This document shows, piece by piece, positions 1 through 5,125 of a DNA stretch of 6,535 nt. The DNA is taken from positions 1 through 6,535 of the forward strand of contig JALTBU010000122.1 in the NCBI GenBank assembly GCA_027008345.1. The letters are read 5' to 3'. The notes beneath the pieces were generated by a model, which worked only from the letters and a program-made list of their open reading frames with translations, had not been told where the DNA came from and did no database searches. Origin of the DNA: Nautiliaceae bacterium (GTDB taxonomy: Bacteria > Campylobacterota > Campylobacteria > Campylobacterales > Nautiliaceae). A program made the position numbers and the translations under genes. Position 1 is the first letter of the stretch. The number at the start of each line of letters is the position of its first letter.

Positions 1-179
1 TCATTACCCATATCCGCTTCATAACTCAATGCATTTGTTATTTTCAGATTTATAAGGTTTTTTAGGGCTTTTGCATTATCACTTAAAGTATTATCAGGAA
101 CAAAAGAGACACCGACAAAAGTTAAAATCCCTATAATTATTATTACAAAAATAAGTTCAATTAAAGTAAAACCTTTCAC
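1..179 (-). CDS. Type IV pilin-like pseudopilin, partial (C-terminus beyond the window)
   Basis: The first 59 codons of a prepilin are visible. The protein begins M-K-G followed by FTLIELIFV, a textbook class III leader: two residues, the Gly at -1 for prepilin peptidase, Phe at +1 and Glu at +5. A hydrophobic helix follows to about residue 27. The start must be GTG at 179-177, because the codon immediately before it in the same frame is the TGA that ends the upstream gene. An AAAGG Shine-Dalgarno at 190-186 lies 6 nt ahead. After processing the protein should sit in the inner membrane and enter a pilus or pseudopilus. The short leader and the classic helix suggest an MshA/MshC- or G/H-type subunit, but the diagnostic C-terminal domain is missing. 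It is the last visible member of the prfB-led gene string. Certain as a prepilin, uncertain as to subtype. Confidence 0.85.
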   Translation of the reverse strand, partial: MKGFTLIELIFVIIIIGILTFVGVSFVPDNTLSDNAKALKNLINLKITNALSYEADMGN

Positions 180-596
180 TCAAAGCCTTTGAAGGGTAAT
201 TTTTGAAAGTTTAACATTGTCCTTTTTGCTTGAAACTAAAACTTTTAGTAAAACATATCCATTTGAAAAAGGGGTTTTTATTATTTTTTTGTTACTGCAT
301 ACACAATCTCCATAACAATAATATCTCAACACATCGACATTACAGGAAAATCGTTTTTTTTCATCATTAAATTTTATATGTTCTAAACAATCATTATTTT
401 GTTTTCTGTCATATCCCTCAATTGCTAAAATAGAATTCTCTATACAGCTTTGCATAAAAAGCTCTCCTCTTTGCATACCGTAACTTATTGTTGTATGTTT
501 TTGGGAAATAAAAGCGACTTTCGCAATAAAAACCATCATTGTAGAAACAAGCAAAAGAATAATAAGTGCCCATAAAAGTCCTATACCTTTTTTCAA
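180..596 (-). CDS. K-like / MshP-like minor pseudopilin without Glu5, cysteine-rich
   Basis: A 138-residue protein with an MKKG leader followed by a long hydrophobic segment (residues 5-30), consistent with prepilin peptidase cleavage after Gly4. The mature +5 position is Trp, not the usual Glu. Absence of Glu5 is known for GspK/PilX/MshP-type subunits, which cap the pseudopilus tip, so that is the likely role. The remaining ~108 residues should be periplasmic and contain six cysteines (51, 70, 85, 94, 98, 100), the last three in a C-x3-C-x-C cluster, suggesting disulfides or metal binding. The start is TTG at 596-594, sharing a 4-nt TTGA overlap with the preceding stop codon and preceded by AAAAGG at 609-604. 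At 138 aa it is much shorter than GspK and closer to MshP in size. It has no N-X-S/T site, unlike its two upstream neighbours. Confidence 0.75.
   Translation of the reverse strand: MKKGIGLLWALIILLLVSTMMVFIAKVAFISQKHTTISYGMQRGELFMQSCIENSILAIEGYDRKQNNDCLEHIKFNDEKKRFSCNVDVLRYYCYGDCVCSNKKIIKTPFSNGYVLLKVLVSSKKDNVKLSKITLQRL
186..190 (-). promoter_or_regulatory. Shine-Dalgarno for the GTG-initiated terminal pseudopilin
   Basis: AAAGG on the minus strand lies 6 nt before GTG at 179-177. It is embedded in the last codons of the upstream gene, whose TGA directly precedes the GTG. This points to termination-reinitiation coupling. Confidence 0.6.
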
Positions 597-1549
597 AATA
601 CAACCTTTTGTTTTGAAACCTTAACTTCAATCCCTCCTCTTTTATAAACAGACCTGATAAAAATTTCAAGATGAGAATTTACTGCTTTTATATAAAATCC
701 GGCAATATTTTTATTTAGTATTTCCACTTTACCGCTTCCACCATCACCACAGAAAGTATCTCCTTTCCAAGGTCTGTAATCATAAAAAAGAAGCATATCG
801 CCTTTTTTTAATTTACTGAAATTATAATCACTGCAATTCCATTTATCCGCACTTAAATCTTTTTTTAAAGCAATGGCATATGCACTGTCGGCAAGATAAA
901 ATTTTTCATATATCCTTGCATGGCTAATTTCACTACCGTCAGAATTTTTAAGAGACAAATTTGTATCATTTCCGCTTTGATTATAATCATCAATAATATA
1001 TACCAAATCAGCATTTCCTCCGTGCCATCCAAATGAATTATTATAATCTTCAACAGCTCCTTCTTCGCCCCTGTCAAAACTTCCTGCAAAAATCACTCCG
1101 ATTAAATCTTTAAAATTTTTGTCTGTATGAAATTTATTTTCAATCACCTCGTTTATAAAACTGGCATTAAAATCAAGTGCTTTTAAAACAGGTTTTTTAC
1201 TTGAATACAAATCTGCAAAACCGCTGAAATTTGTATCTTTATATATATCTTGACAATAACCTATCCACTCAAAAATTGTAAAATTATCATCATCACTTAT
1301 ATCACCCAAATATTTATATTCTCCGCTTTGTTGATTATATCCTATGGCGCTCAACGGCACTCTGTAATAGAGCATATTCGCAAGTTTGTCTATCGTCTGT
1401 TCTGTTGAAAAAGATAATTCAAGATATTTAGAAGCTATAAAATTTCTTTTATATATTTTACCTGCAATCAGTAAACCTCCGGTAATTATAATACTTAAAA
1501 TCACAATAACAAAAATTATTTCTATTAATGTAAAAGATTTTTTCACCAT
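593..1549 (-). CDS. J-like / MshO-like minor pseudopilin, large
   Basis: A 318-residue prepilin. The N-terminus MVKKS-FTLIEIIFVIVILS gives a basic leader, Ser at -1 (an unusual but tolerated cleavage residue), Phe at +1 and Glu at +5, then a membrane helix to about residue 29. The stretch around residues 45-70 (helical, with a TIDKLANMLYYRVP segment) resembles the post-helix region of J/MshO-type subunits. The rest is a ~250-residue globular domain with three cysteines (99, 239, 267) and an Asp/Asn/Tyr-rich surface. ATG at 1549 is preferred because AAGAG at 1560-1556 lies 6 nt ahead. A GTG one codon later would give MKKS and a 4-nt overlap. Seven of its nine N-X-S/T sites (Asn 89, 107, 128, 170, 190, 197, 243) carry Asp at -2, fitting the bacterial N-glycosylation sequon. 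Family call is confident, subtype moderate. Confidence 0.8.
   Translation of the reverse strand: MVKKSFTLIEIIFVIVILSIIITGGLLIAGKIYKRNFIASKYLELSFSTEQTIDKLANMLYYRVPLSAIGYNQQSGEYKYLGDISDDDNFTIFEWIGYCQDIYKDTNFSGFADLYSSKKPVLKALDFNASFINEVIENKFHTDKNFKDLIGVIFAGSFDRGEEGAVEDYNNSFGWHGGNADLVYIIDDYNQSGNDTNLSLKNSDGSEISHARIYEKFYLADSAYAIALKKDLSADKWNCSDYNFSKLKKGDMLLFYDYRPWKGDTFCGDGGSGKVEILNKNIAGFYIKAVNSHLEIFIRSVYKRGGIEVKVSKQKVVF
604..609 (-). promoter_or_regulatory. Shine-Dalgarno for the TTG-initiated K-like gene
   Basis: AAAAGG on the minus strand lies 7 nt before TTG at 596-594. No ATG or GTG lies nearby in this frame. The MKKG leader begins directly at the TTG, so the ribosome site and the prepilin leader agree on this start. 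Confidence 0.65.
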
Positions 1550-2160
1550 TTAACACTCTTTATTGTTGCATGGCCTATGTTTGCACTATAATAATAGATT
1601 GAAGATATTGTTTTATTACCATCAAGTATTTTTACATAAACACGCTTTATCTGTGATTTATTATTATCACTTCTGTTTGTAAAATTATATTCAAGCTTTC
1701 TGTCTGAATAAGTATTTTCATTCCAGTTATCTGTATAACCGACATTTACTTCCAAAGTATATTTTTTATGACCGCTATAAATATCATACTTTAATCCGTT
1801 ATAATCATCAATATCATCCCTTGGAGGCTCATTGTCATCAAGACCTATATCGCTTTCATAAACTTTATCAAAACAGTTTCTGCCTCCAATAAATCCTCCT
1901 GTTCTATATCCAGAAGAAGTATTACATTCAAGAGCATTTTTACCACTTAATAAAATATCATCGTACTTGGTATTTTTCTCATCATATTCTTTAATAACAA
2001 TATCCATAATTTGTGAATACATATTAAAAAGGGCATCTTCTTTGGAAGAAAAAGAAAGGGATTTATTTGAAATTTGAAAAAGCTTTGGAATTACAGTAAA
2101 AACAAAAGCTATTATTACTATTGTAAAAATAAGTTCTATTAAAGTCAAAGCTTTTTTTAT
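1543..2160 (-). CDS. Minor pseudopilin with probable ATA start codon
   Basis: A prepilin-like protein of 205 residues if begun at ATA (2160-2158), or 201 if begun at TTG (2148-2146). The frame after the prfB stop reads N-I-K-K-A-L-T-L-I-E-L-I-F. A start at ATA gives MKKA plus LTLIEL, i.e. a basic leader, Ala at -1 (common in Campylobacterota pseudopilins) and Glu at +5. The GAAGGA at 2172-2167 is exactly 6 nt from ATA but 18 nt from TTG, and TTG would remove the whole leader. No ATG, GTG or TTG lies between the prfB stop and 2148. A hydrophobic helix of about 20 residues is followed by a periplasmic domain with two cysteines and an Asp-rich loop. Four of six N-X-S/T sites have Asp or Glu at -2. 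Its TGA stop overlaps the next gene's ATG by 7 nt. Subtype is not recognised (I/V- or MshD-like are options). Confidence 0.75.
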   Translation of the reverse strand: MKKALTLIELIFTIVIIAFVFTVIPKLFQISNKSLSFSSKEDALFNMYSQIMDIVIKEYDEKNTKYDDILLSGKNALECNTSSGYRTGGFIGGRNCFDKVYESDIGLDDNEPPRDDIDDYNGLKYDIYSGHKKYTLEVNVGYTDNWNENTYSDRKLEYNFTNRSDNNKSQIKRVYVKILDGNKTISSIYYYSANIGHATIKSVKW

Positions 2161-2163
2161 ATT

Positions 2164-3267
2164 TTATCCTTCAGAACTTTTTTGGGAAATCAATACATCT
2201 TCGATCACCTCATCAAGATCACCGTCAAGTATATCGTCAACTTTTGAATAAGCTTTATTACTTCTTACATCTTTTACCTGCTGATAAGGAAAAAGTACAT
2301 AACTTCTAATCTGATGTCCCCATCCCATTTCATCTTTTGGTTTTCCTTCTTCTTCAGCCCTTCTTTTTTCCAGTTCAAGCTCATAAAGTTTTGATTTGAG
2401 CATTTTAAATGCCATATCTTTGTTTTTATGCTGAGACCTGTCATTTTGACAGCTTACTACTATTCCGGTTGGAATATGTGTTATCCTTACCGCACTTTCA
2501 GTTTTGTTTACATGCTGACCGCCTGCCCCGCTTGCTCTGAAAACATCTATTCTTATATCTTTTGGGTCAATTTCAATTTCGATATCTTCATCAATTTCGG
2601 GTGATACCTGAACGGATGCAAAAGAAGTATGCCTTCTTCCTGCACTATCAAACGGAGAAACCCTTACAAGTCTGTGAATTCCGTTTTCAACTTTTAAATA
2701 TCCATACGCATTTTCACCTTTTACTATAAAAGTAACATCTTTAATTCCTGCTTCCTCACCTGCCTGATAGTCAACCACATCAACTTTCCACCCTCTTCTT
2801 TCTGCAAATCTGAGATACATTCTGTATAAAATACTAGCCCAGTCGTGTGATTCTGTCCCTCCGGCACCCGGATGTATTGTTACGATTGCATTTTTTTCAT
2901 CATTTTCATCACTTAGCATTACTTCAATTTCAAGATCTCTAATAGCTTTTGCAAGATTTTCCACATCATTAAAAACTTCATTTAATGTCTCTTCATCTTC
3001 TTCCATAGTTGCCAGTTCATACATATCTTTATTATCTTCAAGCGCCTGTTTTGCTTTTTGATATTTCTCAAGTTTTCTTAAAATAATATTCTTCTCTTTT
3101 TGGATTTTTGCCGATTTTTTAGGATCATTCCAAAAATCAGGGTCATTTTCCATCTCTTCAATCTCTTTAAGTCTTTTTTCAAGCTCGTCAGGTTTTAAAA
3201 TAGATTCAATATTTTGAAGTTTATTTTCTAAATCTTTTATAAGTTCACTGTATTCAAATGCATCCAT
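2164..3267 (-). CDS. prfB: Peptide chain release factor 2
   Basis: Class I release factor that recognises UAA and UGA on the ribosome and triggers peptidyl-tRNA hydrolysis. The 367 residues match the family's usual length. An acidic, coiled-coil-prone N-terminal domain (about 1-110) precedes the codon-recognition and catalytic domains. The RF2-specific SPF tripeptide is at 204-206 (RVSPFDSAG), which separates it from RF1 (PxT). The catalytic loop SGAGGQHVNKTES has GGQ at 249-251; Gln251 is the expected target of methyltransferase PrmC. Residue 245 is Ala, the common variant, not the Thr of E. coli K-12. The frame is continuous from ATG, so the autoregulatory +1 frameshift at an early UGA known from many bacteria is absent. 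AAGGA at 3277-3273 lies 5 nt ahead of the ATG. The TAA stop is 3 nt from the next start, so prfB probably heads the pseudopilin operon. Confidence 0.97.
   Translation of the reverse strand: MDAFEYSELIKDLENKLQNIESILKPDELEKRLKEIEEMENDPDFWNDPKKSAKIQKEKNIILRKLEKYQKAKQALEDNKDMYELATMEEDEETLNEVFNDVENLAKAIRDLEIEVMLSDENDEKNAIVTIHPGAGGTESHDWASILYRMYLRFAERRGWKVDVVDYQAGEEAGIKDVTFIVKGENAYGYLKVENGIHRLVRVSPFDSAGRRHTSFASVQVSPEIDEDIEIEIDPKDIRIDVFRASGAGGQHVNKTESAVRITHIPTGIVVSCQNDRSQHKNKDMAFKMLKSKLYELELEKRRAEEEGKPKDEMGWGHQIRSYVLFPYQQVKDVRSNKAYSKVDDILDGDLDEVIEDVLISQKSSEG
2167..2172 (-). promoter_or_regulatory. Shine-Dalgarno that decides the start of the first pseudopilin gene
   Basis: GAAGGA on the minus strand lies in the last two sense codons of prfB (Glu-Gly). 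Six bases, which include the prfB TAA, separate it from ATA at 2160-2158. That is ideal ribosome spacing for ATA and far too long for the first conventional alternative, TTG at 2148. It supports translational coupling from prfB into the pseudopilin string. Confidence 0.6.
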
Positions 3268-3298
3268 TTGATTCCTTTTTTTATAAAAATTACATTTT

Positions 3299-3307
3299 TG
3301 TTAAAAT
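3299..3307 (+). promoter_or_regulatory. Candidate extended -10 promoter for panC and the carboxypeptidase gene
   Basis: TGTTAAAAT on the plus strand fits TGnTATAAT with one mismatch, preceded by a T/A-rich run. It predicts a start near 3314 and a leader of about 25 nt that contains the panC Shine-Dalgarno AAAGG at 3328-3332. There is no clear -35 element. In so AT-rich a spacer a chance match is possible. Confidence 0.4.
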
Positions 3308-3314
3308 TCTATCA
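3306..3314 (-). promoter_or_regulatory. Candidate extended -10 promoter for prfB and the pseudopilin genes
   Basis: On the minus strand, TGATAGAAT fits the extended -10 pattern TGnTAtAAT with one mismatch in the hexamer. It predicts a start near 3299 and a leader of about 30 nt before the prfB ATG. No good -35 hexamer stands at the matching distance, which is usual for sigma-70 promoters in Campylobacterota. It overlaps the opposing candidate for panC by 2 bp. Confidence 0.4.
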
Positions 3315-3338
3315 AAATTTAAGCCTTAAAGGTATTTA

Positions 3339-4157
3339 ATGAAAATTTTAAAAAGCCCAAAAGAAGCCCACGAATATCGAAAAACACTTAATGGAAGTGT
3401 AGGTTTTGTCCCAACAATGGGAGCTTTGCACGAGGGACATCTGACACTTATAAAAAGAGCAAAAAGTGAAAATGAAAATGTGATTGTTTCAATTTTCGTT
3501 AATCCCACACAGTTTTTGCCGGGGGAAGATTTGGATAAATATCCAAGAAGACTTGAAGCAGATTTTGAAATCTGTAAAAGAGCAGGAGTTGATGCTGTTT
3601 TTACACCAAATGCAGAGAATATGTACAGTGAAGATGAAATTTTAATAAAAGCACCTAAAATCAAAGGTTATATTTTAGAAGGATTTTTCAGGCCAGGACA
3701 TTTTGACGGTGTTTTACAGGTTGTAAATAAACTTTTTAATATTATAAAACCTACACGTGCATACTTTGGGAAAAAAGATGCCCAACAACTGTATCTTATA
3801 AACCAAATGGTTAAAAATTTCTTTTTTGATATAAAAATTGTACCTGTTGATACAGTAAGAGAAAAAGACGGACTTGCTCTTTCAAGCAGAAATGTATATC
3901 TTTCACCAGAAGAGAGGAAAAGAGCATTAAGTATATCAAAAGCTCTTAAAAGAGCGGCAAAATTATCTACGGTTACAGATAATATAGACGAGATTAAAAA
4001 AGAAATGATGAATATTTTAGATGTTGATAAACTTCAATATATTGCATTCGTAGACAGGAATTTTAATTATATAAATAAGATAAAGCATGGAGATACGATT
4101 ATTTTAATTGCTGCTTATATAGGCACTACAAGACTCATTGACAACATCTGGATTTAA
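3339..4157 (+). CDS. panC: Pantothenate synthetase (pantoate--beta-alanine ligase)
   Basis: Cytoplasmic enzyme that joins pantoate and beta-alanine with ATP hydrolysis to AMP and pyrophosphate, the last step of pantothenate (vitamin B5, CoA precursor) synthesis. The 272 residues are close to the family's ~280. In order: VPTMGALHEGH with the HIGH-type nucleotide signature at 31-34, FVNPTQF at 53-59, LEGFFRPGHFDGV at 113-125, AYFGKKDAQQ at 141-150, and the KMSKS-like DGLALSSRNVYL at 177-188 that closes over ATP. The C-terminal domain ends with IGTTRLIDN at 261-269. All expected catalytic motifs are intact. AAAGG at 3328-3332 lies 6 nt before the ATG. panB and panD are not in the window. The next gene begins 8 nt after its TAA, so the two are probably co-transcribed. 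Confidence 0.97.
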   Translation: MKILKSPKEAHEYRKTLNGSVGFVPTMGALHEGHLTLIKRAKSENENVIVSIFVNPTQFLPGEDLDKYPRRLEADFEICKRAGVDAVFTPNAENMYSEDEILIKAPKIKGYILEGFFRPGHFDGVLQVVNKLFNIIKPTRAYFGKKDAQQLYLINQMVKNFFFDIKIVPVDTVREKDGLALSSRNVYLSPEERKRALSISKALKRAAKLSTVTDNIDEIKKEMMNILDVDKLQYIAFVDRNFNYINKIKHGDTIILIAAYIGTTRLIDNIWI

Positions 4158-4165
4158 GGGAAATA

Positions 4166-5125
4166 ATGAAAAAATTTTTATTGTTATTTATAACAACGCT
4201 TTCTTTTGCTTCTATTATCGATACTTACAGATATGAGGGAATTAAACCGACAGTAAATGAACTTGAAAAAACAATCCAGTCTAAAAATTATTGGTTTAAA
4301 AGAATTAAAAATCTCAATGTGAGATATGGATATTATGAAAATGACTCTTTTATCTTGCTTTGTAATAAAACAACAAGAAACCTTAAAGTATTAAAATATC
4401 AAAACGGAAAAATTTCACAACTTGCCCAATATAATAATCTTATTGTAGGAAAACCAGGACAAAAACAAAAAGAAGGAGATTTAAAAACACCTATCGGGGT
4501 TTATTCATTAAAATACAAAATAGTACCAAAAAATACTTTCTATGGTCCTCTTGCTTTTGTAACATCTTATCCTAATCTTTATGACCAGCTTCATCACAGA
4601 GATGGACATGGTATATGGATACACGGTAAACCGCTTGATGGAAAAAGCCGACCGGATTTAAGTAAAGGATGTATTGTTTTAGATAATAATGATTTAAAAA
4701 AATTATCAAAAATAATTGATTATCAAAAAACAGTTCTTCAAATATATGAAAAACCTGTTTATGCATCAAAAGACGATATTGCTTCAATATTGGCTATGCT
4801 TTATAAATGGAGATATGCATGGAAAAAAAGTAATTTAAACAAATATATTTCATTTTACGACAAAGATTTCCACCGGGCAAACGGTTATAATTTAAAACAA
4901 TTTATTGATTATAAAAAAAGGGTTTTTGCTAATAAAAAACATCAAAAAATAAAAATCTATTTTAAAGACATCAGAATTGTACCTTATCAAAATCCAAAAG
5001 ATGAAAAAATTTACAGAGTTACATTTTATGAAGAATATTACTCTCCGGGATATACTTTTAAGGGTAATAAAGAAGTTTTTATTAAAAAATCTGCTGGTAA
5101 ATTTAAAATTTTTATAGAAAAATAA
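4166..5125 (+). CDS. Csd6/Pgp2-like peptidoglycan L,D-carboxypeptidase (YkuD fold, NTF2-like C-terminus)
   Basis: A 319-residue exported protein. A signal peptide (MKKFLLLFITTLSFA, cleavage near residue 15) leads to a short N-terminal region and a YkuD-type catalytic domain (about 56-197). The domain contains GDLKTPIGVYSL (104-115) and the catalytic pair HG at 153-154 and SKGC at 166-169, with nucleophile Cys169. Residues about 200-319 look like an NTF2-like domain. This architecture, length and H-to-C spacing of 16 residues match Helicobacter pylori Csd6 and Campylobacter jejuni Pgp2. Those enzymes trim the terminal D-Ala of tetrapeptide stems to tripeptides in the periplasm and are needed for helical cell shape. 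An ordinary L,D-transpeptidase is the alternative, but the C-terminal domain argues for the carboxypeptidase. Its Shine-Dalgarno AAGGGA overlaps the panC stop, suggesting coupling. Its single N-X-S/T site (Asn67) does not fit the bacterial glycosylation sequon. Confidence 0.88.
   Translation: MKKFLLLFITTLSFASIIDTYRYEGIKPTVNELEKTIQSKNYWFKRIKNLNVRYGYYENDSFILLCNKTTRNLKVLKYQNGKISQLAQYNNLIVGKPGQKQKEGDLKTPIGVYSLKYKIVPKNTFYGPLAFVTSYPNLYDQLHHRDGHGIWIHGKPLDGKSRPDLSKGCIVLDNNDLKKLSKIIDYQKTVLQIYEKPVYASKDDIASILAMLYKWRYAWKKSNLNKYISFYDKDFHRANGYNLKQFIDYKKRVFANKKHQKIKIYFKDIRIVPYQNPKDEKIYRVTFYEEYYSPGYTFKGNKEVFIKKSAGKFKIFIEK

Noticed and set aside
354..361. Run of eight T (A8 on the coding strand) in the K-like gene as a phase-variation tract
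   Set aside because: Short A/T runs of this length are common in such AT-rich DNA. There are no G/C tracts, and the frame is intact on both sides.
418..1089. Two short minus-strand open frames (418-669 and 865-1089) inside the pseudopilin genes
   Set aside because: They are out-of-frame shadows of intact pseudopilin genes that carry clear prepilin leaders, and they lack motifs of their own.
2143..2152. CTTTGAC on the minus strand just after prfB, identical to the core of the E. coli prfB +1 frameshift site
   Set aside because: It lies after the prfB stop, not within its early codons. A +1 shift there would not enter the pseudopilin frame, which is read GCT-TTG-ACT. Chance match.
3326..3664. 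Open frame of 112 codons on the minus strand opposite the start of panC
   Set aside because: It is antisense to the strongly conserved N-terminal half of PanC, has no ribosome site or recognisable protein features, and is a shadow frame.
4572..4787. Minus-strand open frame across the carboxypeptidase active-site region
   Set aside because: The plus-strand frame encodes the HG...SKGC catalytic motif here, so the reverse frame is incidental.
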